Shown here: piece by piece, positions 1-9,400 of the stretch
Layout: every line of letters begins with the position of its first letter
Numbering within the stretch: position 1 is the first letter of the stretch
NCBI RefSeq assembly: GCF_001561995.1
Contig: NZ_LLWC01000026.1
Location: 219,719-283,718 of the forward strand
DNA length: 64,000 nucleotides
Source of the DNA: Polycladidibacter hongkongensis
GTDB taxonomy: Bacteria > Pseudomonadota > Alphaproteobacteria > Rhizobiales > Stappiaceae
Direction: 5' to 3'
The notes under the pieces: generated by a model
Database searches by the model: none
The model's input: the letters and a program-made list of their open reading frames with translations, nothing else
Told to the model about the DNA's origin: nothing
Program-made: the position numbers and the translations under genes

Positions 1-837
1 GGGCTTCTCGTTCTTGGACGACAACCGGGCTAGCTGGTTTTTCGCCGCAGGCAACCACGGTGCGTCCGCTGGCGCCTCTGCTATAAGTTGCTGCCACGCA
101 GTGCGCGCCACTTGCGGATCTCCCGACTGGCTCTCGCCGAGCGCTAGATAATACCGGGTTTTGATTGCCTGAGGATCGTCTTGCAACGCCTCCAGTAAAA
201 GGCCTTTGGCGGTTTCATCCACCTGCCCATCGGCGCGGAAGATAAGCGCCTCGGCCAAGTTGGTCAGGGTTTGCACATTGCGTCCACTCAGGCGAGCGAT
301 ATGACCATAGGCGGTGACGGCCTGATCAAACTCCCCCATGCGCATGAGTATGGGGCCAAGGACTTGCCATCCACGCAAGTCATCGGGGTTTTGGCGCAAA
401 TGATCCTGCGTGCGCGCCACCATAACATTCAGATCGACATTCTGACGAGCGTTGGCAAGCCGGGCTTCCAGCGGCTGGTCGGGAACACCGGGCGCACCGA
501 AATGCATATAGAGCCCCAATGCCATGGCTGGCAGCGCAACAATTGCAAAACCGGCGGCGATGCGCGTACCCCAGTGGGCGGGAGATTTTACCGGTGTTTT
601 GCTGGCACGGCTCGCCGCCAGCAAACGCCGCGAAATCTCCACTTCCAGCGCCTTAGCCGCTTCCGGCTCGATGGCGCCGCTGTCCCGGTCTTTGAGCAAA
701 GAGCGCAGCTGATCCTTAAACACAGCGACATCGCCATCTTGTTCAGGCGCGTTCGGCAAGCGGCGCGCCCGAAGTGGCAACAAGATAGCCAGCGCAAGCG
801 CCAGCGTTAACAAGGCTACAAATATCCAGAATGTCAT
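1..837 (-). CDS. ccmI: c-type cytochrome biogenesis protein CcmI (CycH), 3' end outside window
   Basis: The gene runs off the left edge; 279 codons are visible from an ATG at 837 with no stop. Residues 1-20 are a hydrophobic anchor, residues about 35-80 a charged cytoplasmic segment with the family pattern LKDRDSGAIEPEAAKALE, and residues about 93-112 a second membrane span. After that comes a periplasmic TPR-like region (NPDDLRGWQVLG, then MGEFDQAVTAYGHIARLSGRN-type helices). CcmI holds apocytochrome c for the haem ligation complex CcmF/CcmH in System I cytochrome c maturation. In rhizobia the ccmIEFH genes lie close to feuP/feuQ, which matches the two-component pair 3 kb away here. The identification rests on the two-span plus TPR layout and the conserved cytoplasmic motif. 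Confidence 0.88.
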   Translation of the reverse strand, partial: MTFWIFVALLTLALALAILLPLRARRLPNAPEQDGDVAVFKDQLRSLLKDRDSGAIEPEAAKALEVEISRRLLAASRASKTPVKSPAHWGTRIAAGFAIVALPAMALGLYMHFGAPGVPDQPLEARLANARQNVDLNVMVARTQDHLRQNPDDLRGWQVLGPILMRMGEFDQAVTAYGHIARLSGRNVQTLTNLAEALIFRADGQVDETAKGLLLEALQDDPQAIKTRYYLALGESQSGDPQVARTAWQQLIAEAPADAPWLPAAKNQLARLSSKNEKP

Positions 838-1057
838 AGTGCCGCCAATAGACTAGTTCTAATGTGGAATCGCAAGAACATATCGCTGCGACCAGCCGTC
901 GCATAGCACGCGCGGCCACTTCGCCCAAGCATCCAGCAGAAGAAAACACTTGGAATTTCAGTGGTTCTTGCAGGTTCAGTCAACTAAGGCGCGGCGCTCA
1001 CATTTTCGCGAGCGGACCATATCCCCTTGAATTCTATGCGCTCAGGGCTGCTGACCT

Positions 1058-2695
1058 TCAGCGCCCTGTTGCAGTCAAGGCGTTGCGCATGGCATTTGCT
1101 TTGCTTTGGCCCCAATAGTTCTCGAAGAGTGTAATCAACCGTTCAAAGCGTAAATCGAGTTCGGCATGCGAGCTATCCGCGCCAGTTTTCGCTTTGTGAC
1201 GTCGACGCGCTTGCAGAAGCTTTTCCGATTGACGCAAAGCAAGCTGCTCCAACCTGTCGTCAAGCGCAGAGATCTGCGCCTTCATGTCCAGTAGGTCAGC
1301 GAAGGGTGCCGAAACTTTTAGCACACGCAAAGCCCGCAACGCACGTTTGAATGAAGCGCTGGCGATTACATCATCCCGATCCGGTGCGTTTAGCGCTGTC
1401 ATGATATGCGACAACAGCATGTCAAATTCTTCATTGAGCGACTGCTTCAAAGGTTCAAGGCAAGCGGTCAACTGTGCTTGCGCCGCACTGTCCGGCTGCA
1501 CCGATAGCAACTGCCCCATGTCATGGATGGAGGAAAGAACCGCTTCCACAGCTTCTGGATAGCCTAGCTCCGCATAGGCGGCATGACGCCACACCTCTGC
1601 GCCGCGCAAGTCTGCCATCAACATTTCAAAGGCAAAGGCTTGCCACGCATCTGCGGCTTGGTTCGCGCTCTGCCTTTGCGGCAGGGCAAGCGGCGCAGCA
1701 TAGCTGCGCAGGTGATTTGCAAGTTCAAGAAGCTGCGTATTGTTGCCGCTCAACCGCTGATGCAGGAGCACAGCTAGCAGTTTTGCCTGATCGGGGTAAC
1801 TCAAAACATACTCGAATGCGGTCTCCGCCGCCTCGCTTTTCAATTCAAGCTGTGCAGAATGCAGCGACGGCAACGCGGCTAGCAACTCCTGCAGCGGTTT
1901 TGCAGCGCCAAGAACCGCAAGCAGTTTGGCAAACTCTGTGGTATTGGCAGTCGCGCCCAACTGTTGGCGCAAGCTTGCAGTTTCCGGCAGTTTTTTTTGC
2001 ATTTCCTGCAAGAGCGCCGCGCCTTTGCTTTGCAGTTGCTGGCGCAGTTTGGGCGCTATTTCCGCACAGATTTCTTTGACAAGACGCGATTTGTTGGTCG
2101 ACGCATTTTTTGGCAGTTCACGCAGTATTGCTGCCTCGCCATTGCCCGTTTCCGGGCTTGCTTGCAGCGCTTTTTCCGAAACGGGCGGAGCGGCGGTATT
2201 TTGCAAATAAAGTTGCATTTGTTGCAAGTCTTGCGCGAGGCGCTGATGCTCTTCCTGTTGGGCGAGCATATCCGCCGCGTTTAAAGCCGCGAGCAAATCT
2301 TTGTCCAGTACGTGCTGGTGGATGAAGGTCCATAGCGCGTCGACTGTGCTCCTTACCAAAAGCACATCACTGCTTTGCGCAGCCTCTTTTGCAACCGTGA
2401 ACGGCACCAACGGCGCTAACACGTCTTGTTGCAGTTGCTCCAACACCGAATTTGGCCGAATGCGTTTTCTTTGTTCCGGGTTAATTTTGTGGCGCTTGTC
2501 ACGCGATAGCGACAGGATCATTGCGGCGCTGGGGGTGGCGCTCCCTTGCATTTGCGAGGCCTCCACAGAACGCTCAAGCATACGCAACGCCTTGGGTGAC
2601 AAGCCAGCGAGCAGCGCGTTCATTTTTTGCTCTTTTAATTGTGCTCGCAGCATAAGTTCCACATCGCCTTTTTTGCCCAGGTGCTCTTGTGCCAA
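1058..2695 (-). CDS. unrecognised 545-residue helical protein
   Basis: The frame is long and clearly coding, but I do not recognise the family. The protein is rich in Ala, Leu, Gln and Glu with heptad-like spacing, so it is probably almost all alpha-helical. I see no signal peptide, no membrane span and no catalytic motif. The N terminus is basic and hydrophilic; the C-terminal 60 residues contain a basic stretch (LLQARRRHKAKTG) followed by RFERLITLFENYWGQSKAN. It stands alone, with about 220 bases to ccmI downstream and about 260 to the lipoprotein gene upstream, both on the same strand. A structural, scaffold or secreted effector-like role would be speculation. The start at 2695 is the first ATG; the Met at residue 15 is possible. 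Confidence 0.7.
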   Translation of the reverse strand: MAQEHLGKKGDVELMLRAQLKEQKMNALLAGLSPKALRMLERSVEASQMQGSATPSAAMILSLSRDKRHKINPEQRKRIRPNSVLEQLQQDVLAPLVPFTVAKEAAQSSDVLLVRSTVDALWTFIHQHVLDKDLLAALNAADMLAQQEEHQRLAQDLQQMQLYLQNTAAPPVSEKALQASPETGNGEAAILRELPKNASTNKSRLVKEICAEIAPKLRQQLQSKGAALLQEMQKKLPETASLRQQLGATANTTEFAKLLAVLGAAKPLQELLAALPSLHSAQLELKSEAAETAFEYVLSYPDQAKLLAVLLHQRLSGNNTQLLELANHLRSYAAPLALPQRQSANQAADAWQAFAFEMLMADLRGAEVWRHAAYAELGYPEAVEAVLSSIHDMGQLLSVQPDSAAQAQLTACLEPLKQSLNEEFDMLLSHIMTALNAPDRDDVIASASFKRALRALRVLKVSAPFADLLDMKAQISALDDRLEQLALRQSEKLLQARRRHKAKTGADSSHAELDLRFERLITLFENYWGQSKANAMRNALTATGR

Positions 2696-2812
2696 ATCAG
2701 TTACTTGGCACCCTGTTAAAGTGACAAGCGAAGATTAACTATTTGTTAGCACTGACTAGCATGGCACCTGTTCGCCCCTTAATTCGAAGCAGGCACACCT
2801 ATGGATAAGCAC

Positions 2813-2872
2813 TTCCCCAAAATCTGTCATGCGTTTGTAGGTGCTATCGACAGTTTTGTTGCTTTTGGGGAA
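2813..2872. repeat. nested inverted repeat, possible structured RNA
   Basis: TTCCCCAAAA at 2813-2822 is the exact reverse complement of TTTTGGGGAA at 2863-2872. Inside it, CAAAAtCTGTC (2818-2828) can pair with GACAGTTTTG (2849-2858), so two partly competing stems are possible. It lies in the 260-base gap between the 545-residue protein and the lipoprotein gene. No clear T-tract follows on either strand, so it is not an obvious terminator. Confidence 0.4.
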
Positions 2873-2956
2873 AACCTGCTGCTGGGAAGGCAAAAACTGC
2901 CTAGTAACAAGCTATTAGCGACCGATGATCGGCATTGTGGGATTGGAGAAAAGTGG

Positions 2957-3433
2957 CTACAGCGAGCGCCAAGTTTCATCGTGCAAGCAGGCTGCTCCAG
3001 AGACCGTACGTAACTGGTCTTCCACTTCCATTTTGTGGGTAAAATCGCGGCAAGGCCGGTTGTTCACGTAGTAAACGGGGCCGGAGCGCACTTCGCCCTG
3101 ATTACCAGAGTATATGTTAGTCCAACTGACCGAGCTGGTCACCGCGCTGGCATTTAGCGCATCCGACTGCGCTTCAATAGCCCGGCTCAAATCACTTTCT
3201 TTCAATATGCCCTTGAGCGGGCCTTGGACGGCATCCGCAATGGCTGTTTGCGCTTTGCTTTTTTGCTGCTTCGGCTCAAGGGAAAACAACCCAAGGAACG
3301 TCTGCGCGGGCTGGGCTTCATGCTGAGCTTCGTTGCCGGTCTCTGCCACATCGCCTGTGATGCTTGCGCATGCGCTGAGCGCAAGAGCCAACCCACTCAC
3401 GAGAGCAAGACTTTTTAGCTGTGAGCCACGCAT
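2957..3433 (-). CDS. RT0821/Lpp0805-type surface antigen lipoprotein
   Basis: 158 residues from the ATG at 3433, chosen because AAGGGGAC stands just before it; an upstream in-frame start would add a non-signal-like leader. Residues 1-22 are a lipoprotein signal ending in LALALSAC with Cys22 as the lipidation site. A low-complexity linker rich in Glu, Gln and Ala follows. The C-terminal half holds the surface-antigen fold signature, with the segments GPVYYVNNRPCRDFTHKMEV and VSGAACLHDETW, including the two conserved Cys. Proteins of this family are outer-membrane or periplasmic lipoproteins of unknown precise role. It follows the kinase gene on the same strand with a 230-base gap, so it probably has its own promoter. 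Confidence 0.78.
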   Translation of the reverse strand: MRGSQLKSLALVSGLALALSACASITGDVAETGNEAQHEAQPAQTFLGLFSLEPKQQKSKAQTAIADAVQGPLKGILKESDLSRAIEAQSDALNASAVTSSVSWTNIYSGNQGEVRSGPVYYVNNRPCRDFTHKMEVEDQLRTVSGAACLHDETWRSL

Positions 3434-3666
3434 CACGTCCCCTTGAAAAAAAATATTCGGTAAGCACTGTAGAAGCGATCCTCTGCGTTCCGCATGGGGA
3501 AACAACAGAATTCTCTGATCTCTAATGCAGCCTTCCGGCAAACAACTCACTGACCTTTCAAAACCATGGAGGTATCGGCAGTTTTATCTCGCATGGCAAT
3601 GATTAAAACAAATTAGCTATTTTTGACTATGTCTCTTCCAACCACCAGCTTCAAGCCCTTCACGAA

Positions 3667-5094
3667 TTAGTGAGCACTGTCGTTGGGCGGCAAGGCAGGG
3701 AGTTGAAGCGTGGCACGCAAACCACCCATATTTGCGCGATCCAAGTCCAAACTTCCCCCGTAAACCTCTGTTAAATCTATTAGTATTGACAGACCAAGCC
3801 CTGCGCCGGGCAACGTTTCATCCAACCGCGTTCCGCGGTTCAGCGCGGCATGACAAGCACTTTCATCGAGTCCGGGGCCGTCATCCTCGACAATTATCGC
3901 GAATTTGGCCGTGTCACTTGCGCTCGAACCTAGACTTTTAATGGTGAGAGCGACTTTTTTATCACAATACTTGGCGGCGTTATCCAATAAATTTCCAAGG
4001 ATTTCATCCAGATCTTGCGACTCGCCGCGAAAGAACAAGTTGTCATCCAGCCTCCGCGAAAAGTTGATCTGTTTGTCCTGGTAGATTTTTTCCATGGTGC
4101 TCAGCATGCGCTTGGCTTGCGGCGTGACCGGAGTTGAGACGCCTATTACCCGGCGCTGCGCAGCCATGCGTGCCTTTTCCAGATAGTGATTGATTTGCTC
4201 GTGCATGAGCCTTGACTGCTCGGCGACTTTCCTTGCCAAAGGCGTATCAGCGGTTCCGGTTTCGTTGATGATAACCGACAACGGGGTTTTAAGCGCATGG
4301 GCCAGATTGCCCACGTGACGGCGGGCTGTCTCAACCACTTGCCCGTTAGATTGGATCAGCGCATTTAGCTCTTGCGCCAGCGGCTTGAGTTCGCGCGGCA
4401 GGTCCGTATTGATGCGAGTGTCTTCGCCGTAACGCACGGCTGTTAGTGAACGTTGTAATGCAGAAAGTGGCCGCAGGCCGACACGCACCTGCAAAAAGAT
4501 TGCCGTAATTAACACCAGGCCCAATGCGAGCATGGTCAAGATCGCTTGTTTGGCAAAGGCCGAGGTAGAGGCACTCAATTGCGCTTTAGAACCTGCAATG
4601 GCAAGTCTGAGCGGAGCTTTGCCCTCAAATGAAATGGTTTGAGACAGTGTGCGCAGACGGGCACCGGCGGGCCCGATCAACTCCCCCCAAACGGGAGAGG
4701 AAATCTGCTCTTGCGCGGTGAGCGTGGTCGTTTGCGGGGCAACTGGTAGGCGCAGACGATCGCCAAACAAGGACGGGCTCTCGACGAGGATGCGCCCATG
4801 CGCCTTTGCTTCCCTAATGCTCCAATACCAACCGGACAGCGGGATGGCAAAGCGGGGTTCGCCATAGTTTTGACCGGGCAGCGCGGCCAAATCATCACTG
4901 CGCGAGATGGCGGAGATTAGCGCGCCCATATGCACCTTTAAACGATCATCAAAGGCACTTTGGGCGGCATTTTGAAACAGGCTGACAAGAATGAGCGTAA
5001 CACAGGCAAAGCCAATAACCACCCAAAGGGCGGCGACGGCAATAAGGCGAGCAGACAGACTAACAGGCGCGCTTGGCCGTAATGCAAAAAACAT
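3667..5094 (-). CDS. feuQ: sensor histidine kinase, FeuQ/PhoQ-like
   Basis: 475 residues. Membrane spans are at about 18-40 and 183-203, enclosing a periplasmic sensor domain of about 140 residues. A HAMP-like linker follows. The phosphoacceptor is His266 in NLAHALKTPL, the N box is GNLLDNAAKY and the G boxes are VEDDGPGL and GAGLGLSI. It lies five bases behind the response regulator stop and is surely its partner. In Sinorhizobium, FeuQ/FeuP control cyclic glucan export and lie near the cyt c maturation genes; the ccmI gene here and the PepSY gene upstream match that layout. The symbol is inferred from domain type and context and is less sure than the kinase call itself. Confidence 0.88.
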   Translation of the reverse strand: MFFALRPSAPVSLSARLIAVAALWVVIGFACVTLILVSLFQNAAQSAFDDRLKVHMGALISAISRSDDLAALPGQNYGEPRFAIPLSGWYWSIREAKAHGRILVESPSLFGDRLRLPVAPQTTTLTAQEQISSPVWGELIGPAGARLRTLSQTISFEGKAPLRLAIAGSKAQLSASTSAFAKQAILTMLALGLVLITAIFLQVRVGLRPLSALQRSLTAVRYGEDTRINTDLPRELKPLAQELNALIQSNGQVVETARRHVGNLAHALKTPLSVIINETGTADTPLARKVAEQSRLMHEQINHYLEKARMAAQRRVIGVSTPVTPQAKRMLSTMEKIYQDKQINFSRRLDDNLFFRGESQDLDEILGNLLDNAAKYCDKKVALTIKSLGSSASDTAKFAIIVEDDGPGLDESACHAALNRGTRLDETLPGAGLGLSILIDLTEVYGGSLDLDRANMGGLRATLQLPALPPNDSAH

Positions 5095-5099
5095 GGGCT

Positions 5100-5777
5100 T
5101 TACGCCGCTGCGGTCGGTGTTGGATCGACGAGGCGATAGCCAAGCCCACGTTCTGTTTCGATATAGCCTGGCCCAAGTTTTTTGCGCAAGCGCGCCACGA
5201 ACACCTCGATCGTATTTGAATCGCGGTCAAAATCTTGATCGTACAGATGCTCGACCAACTCAGTGCGGGAAATCACCTTACCACGATGATGCAGCAGGTA
5301 GGATATCATACGAAATTCCAGCGAGGTAAGTTTGATTTGTCGCCCCGCTTTTGACAGGCGCGAGGTGCGCACATCCAGCTGTAGCTCGCCCAGCTCGATA
5401 AGATTGGAGGCGTGGCCGGCAGCGCGGCGCACCAGCGCACGCAAGCGGGCGATAACCTCTTCCATATGGAATGGCTTGGCCACGTAGTCATCAGCACCAG
5501 CGTCGATCCCGGCGACCTTATCGCTCCAGCGATCGCGCGCGGTGAGCAGCAGCACCGGAAAACTGCGTCCATCAACGCGCCACTGTTCCAGCACGCGGAT
5601 ACCATCCATTTTCGGCAAGCCTATATCCAGTATCACGGCGTCATAGGGTTCGGTATCGCCAAGAAAATGCCCCTCTTCGCCGTCGTAAGCGGCATCGGTG
5701 ACATATCCCGCCTCTTGCAAGGCTTCACAAAGCTGGCGCGACAAGTCGCGATCATCCTCAACAACCAAGAAACGCAT
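5100..5777 (-). CDS. feuP: OmpR-family response regulator, FeuP/PhoP-like
   Basis: 225 residues from the ATG at 5777, which has the strong ribosome site AGGAGGAG eight bases upstream; longer in-frame starts would overlap the preceding gene. The receiver domain covers about residues 1-115, with the acidic pocket EDD at 7-9, the phosphoacceptor Asp51 in VILDIGLPKMDG and the Lys in VAKPF. The winged-helix effector domain covers about 125-220 (LTSLEFRMISYLLHH, then NTIEVFVARLRKKL and TERGLGYRL). It acts in the cytoplasm as a DNA-binding regulator phosphorylated by the adjacent kinase. The set PepSY / regulator / kinase reads as one operon. Confidence 0.92.
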   Translation of the reverse strand: MRFLVVEDDRDLSRQLCEALQEAGYVTDAAYDGEEGHFLGDTEPYDAVILDIGLPKMDGIRVLEQWRVDGRSFPVLLLTARDRWSDKVAGIDAGADDYVAKPFHMEEVIARLRALVRRAAGHASNLIELGELQLDVRTSRLSKAGRQIKLTSLEFRMISYLLHHRGKVISRTELVEHLYDQDFDRDSNTIEVFVARLRKKLGPGYIETERGLGYRLVDPTPTAAA

Positions 5778-5787
5778 GGCACTCCTC

Positions 5788-6069
5788 CTAGCCAATCCGC
5801 TGGCCGCTGCGGGCATCAACGATAATTTTTGCGACGGATCCGCCGCTTAATACTGATAGAATATAAACCAGACGACCATTTTGCCGACACAGTTTGGCTG
5901 AGACGATCTTGCCCGAAACGGCAAGGGAGCCGAGCGGACGGGCCGCACCACTGGAGACGGCTTCGCGTGCACTTTGTGCACCAAGACAAGCAGCAGCTGC
6001 AGGACTTGCAGTAAAGGCAAGCAGCAAACAAATGGCAATGGGGCCGAGGTGCTTAGCGAAGGTCATCAT
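5788..6069 (-). CDS. secreted PepSY-type small protein
   Basis: 93 residues with a signal peptide (LGPIAICLLLAFTASPAAA, cleavage near residue 26). The mature part has a PepSY-like ending: SAKLCRQNGRLVYILSVLS, then GGSVAKIIVDARSGQRIG. PepSY proteins are periplasmic and often act as modulators of peptidases or sensor kinases. The stop is 10 bases before the response regulator start, so the three genes are almost certainly cotranscribed and it may influence the sensor's periplasmic domain (inference). Two consecutive ATG codons (6069 and 6066) could serve as start. Confidence 0.82.
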   Translation of the reverse strand: MMTFAKHLGPIAICLLLAFTASPAAAACLGAQSAREAVSSGAARPLGSLAVSGKIVSAKLCRQNGRLVYILSVLSGGSVAKIIVDARSGQRIG

Positions 6070-6433
6070 CTGTTGGCTTCTTTGGTTCTCTTAGGCTTAC
6101 AGGCATAGAAAATCATGCCTGAATGGGACATGAATGCCAGCCAGATTACACTGCATTCCACAATATTCGAAGCTTTTATGATATGATCTTGATGTGAGAA
6201 ATGCGCTCGGCGCAGTATTACCACGCGACATGATGTGCGGAGAACGGACGGTTCCTTAGCGCCGGGGGGGGGCATAAATGGGTTGCCACCATCTCGCGCC
6301 TTGCCGGTGCCGCCGCCTCCGGCTAGCAACATTGTCGAGCTTAACTGACAGGAGATTTCCGGTCAACGACCAAGCGGGAACCCCCTTATTTTTCATGGAT
6401 TCGGAAGGGTGGGAAGGGAGTGCCTGAAACATG
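6070..6433. other. 364-base intergenic region
   Basis: This gap separates the 3' end of the GTA cluster from the PepSY/two-component operon, both on the minus strand, and should hold the operon promoter. It contains a run of nine G at 6264-6272 but no strong hairpin with a T-tract and no convincing open frame. No terminator for the GTA cluster is evident. Confidence 0.5.
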
Positions 6434-9400
6434 TCAGAGCAGCGGGAGCTTTATCTTTTGCCGCAGCTTTTCCCCTGCGCCATAGGGTTCGCCAAGTTGC
6501 GCCACTTCTACGGTGAGCTCCTGACCTGATGTAGATACAACCTGTTGCCTCTGCTCTGCGGAAATTTTTAGGTGCGGCCCTGAAACAGAAGCTTTCAGAT
6601 GTGGCGTGCCGTCAGGCGAGAGAATGCTTACCTGATACCGCTCGGCTTGTTCCTGCAGGGGAATTTCATCCCATTGCCAACTATCTCCCTCGTGCCGCGT
6701 CCGCCTGATCCAACGCAGCGTCACCGCCCCATCAGGATGTATGCGGCGGCGCAAATGCACAGGAGCGCGCGGGCGGAGCGCCGCAGCGTTGCAGCTTACC
6801 TCCAGTTTAGTGGCAAAGGCGGTGTCGAGCGGCTCATCTACAGCAATGGCCCGATACTTGTGCGCAAGACCGACTTCATCTGCATGATAGGGCAGCGGCA
6901 ACACAGCTTCATCGAGAAGCAAAAAACGAGAGCCTGCTGGCGCGCCAGCACGTGCTGCCGCTTCCGTCCCGTTTTGTCCGCGAAGCAGGTGGCTGAGGAG
7001 GTAGGTATTGGCGGCATGCAATTCTGCTTTGGCGAATTGCAATAGCTCTACAGTGCCATCGGGGTGTATAATGGCCGCGGCCCCTGCCCCCGCTAACACT
7101 TGCGCTGCAGGAGAGGCATTCAACGCGCCGCCAGCAAGAGACACACGCAAGATGTTCGCATCATCCCAGCGCCAGAGAGGGCCGGCGGCCAGTGGCGTTG
7201 GCAACGTCCCGAGTGTGGCTGGTTCTGGCAGTGTGGCATGGGGGGTGAAGCTGCCATCTGCCCCGGCGCGAAGCAGCATGACACTGCCCGGCCAAGGGCT
7301 GGCAAAGCTTGCGACACTCAATCCACCGATCAAGCCCTTTTCGGTGGGATAGAGCGGCAAATTAGCCAAAAGCAACCGAGGTGCAACAGGGCGCGATGGA
7401 TTGTAAGACGCGCCAGCACTATGGGAAACCGTGATACTAGTGGGCGGCAGCGCCGCATCACTGAGCCGCCGCGCAACAATCGAAAGGGCCGCGCCCCAGT
7501 CTATTTCCTCAACGCGGAACAAGCCTGCGGGCGTGTTGGTCGCTATCGAGGCTGATTGGGCGGTGGATTTAGTAGCGGCGAGGGCGTCCGATTGAGAGGT
7601 TGTTTCTGTGCGCGTTGGCGCTGGAGGGTCCTTATCAAGGGCGAGGACATCGCCTGGACGCAGATCTGCATGGGCTGTTGGCAAGGCCAGCGCTACGCTT
7701 TCATGCTCCTGCCAAATGACTTGTAGAGTTTTCTCGCAGATGGCACGCAGTTCTTCCTCTTCCATGGCAATCGGCAGAGAGATATCCTTTAGAGGCTTTT
7801 TGCTTGGGGCAGCGTTTCGTGCAGAGACGACAAGTCTCTCATAGTCTTGCAGCGGGTCAAGCGCATGGAGACGGAGCTCTTGCGGCAGGCTTTCAACCTC
7901 ACCTCTGGTAATCAACAGTGGCCCCTCTCCTTCGGACGTCGGGGCAATGAGTTGGGGTTGCGTGATTGCGCGCACAGCGCCGCTTTCGTTTGGTATTGCG
8001 CCGCGCCAGCGCGGCAAAACCGCAATATAATCGCCCCGATCTGCGGCGACACAACCGAAAACAGGCAATAGGCGTTCTAATGCACTGCGTACACTGAGTG
8101 GTGGCTCCAGCATTGCACCATGCATCATCCCTGCGGCACCATCAGCGCGTAACAAGCCAGAGGGGATCTGCATATCTTCGCAAAACGCCTTGATAAACCC
8201 GGCAAGCGAGACTTTGCCAAGGCGACCATTGAGCCAGTGGCCCAACTGCCAGTTTTCTGCGTCACTCCAAATATTTGCAAAGCTGGGAAACTGAGGATAG
8301 GGCCTTGCATCCCAAGTCCATAAAAACATGTTTTCCGGTGCCAGCATTGGCTGGCTTGTTTGGGGCAGGTACGGATTTTTTTCTGTACCGGCGTTCTCCT
8401 GCCAGTATTCCAGAACCGCTTGCAGGAAACGCCGCTGTGCCAGATCATCACGCGCGCCGGTAGAGTGGTGGGGCATGGCATGCTCGGCAGATTTTGGATC
8501 AACAAACACATTGGGCTGGTTGGCTGCACCGTCGATGGCCGGAGCGCCGACCTCGGTGTACCAAATCGGCTTAGCTTTTGGCAGATATTCCGTTGGTTCT
8601 GGCAACTCGGCACCGTTCAGGCGTTCATAGTGGCGCTCCCCCCAGAACTCGCAGAGCGCCTTGGCGCGAAACACCCATGGTTTGTTATGGGCTCCATCGG
8701 TAATGGGGCTGCGCTTCTTGCTAACGCGGTCTGCATTGCTGGCGTAGTACCAGTCGTAGTATTCGCCGCCGCTGATATTGTTTTTGAGCGCAACCAAATC
8801 ATAGGCCGAGGCTGGATCATCTGCCGCACTGATATCACTTAAAGGAAAATAGGCATCAATGCCGATGAAATCGATGGCCTCATTGGCCCAGAGCGGATCA
8901 AGGGGGAAACGTAACTCCCCAGCACGGGGGGAGAAGCCACCATATTCGCTCCAATCGGCGGCATAGGAAAGCTTGGTCGCCGGACCAAGCAATTGTCGGC
9001 AGTCTCGCGCGATTTCTTGCAGATTTGCAACAAAAGGTGATTTGCCTGTCTCATCTAACACACGGGTCAGGCCGCGCAATTCCGAGCCGATAAGAAACGC
9101 ATCAACGCCGCCACATTCTTTGGCGAGCTGGGCGTAGTGGCGGATAAAGCGGCGGTAGCCCTCGCCGTGGGTTGGATCGGTGAACGCGCTGATTTGTGCC
9201 AGTGCGGCGGCGCTGCCATCGGGAGATCCGGATCGTCCGGGTGCTGGCGTAACTGTAATGCGCCCGCGCCAAGGATACGCGGGCTGTGCGGCCAATCCAT
9301 AGGGATTTGGCAGGGTATTTCCCTGCGGAATATCCATCATCAAAAACGGATAGAGCACAACGCGAAGGCCGCGACGTTTTAACTCGCCGATGAGTTGGCG

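Noticed and set aside
2801..3013. 70-codon plus frame beginning with ATG across the inverted repeat
   Set aside because: No ribosome site, overlaps the lipoprotein gene end, and codon use is poor.
6264..6272. run of nine G suggesting a frameshift
   Set aside because: It lies in a non-coding gap, so no reading frame is affected.
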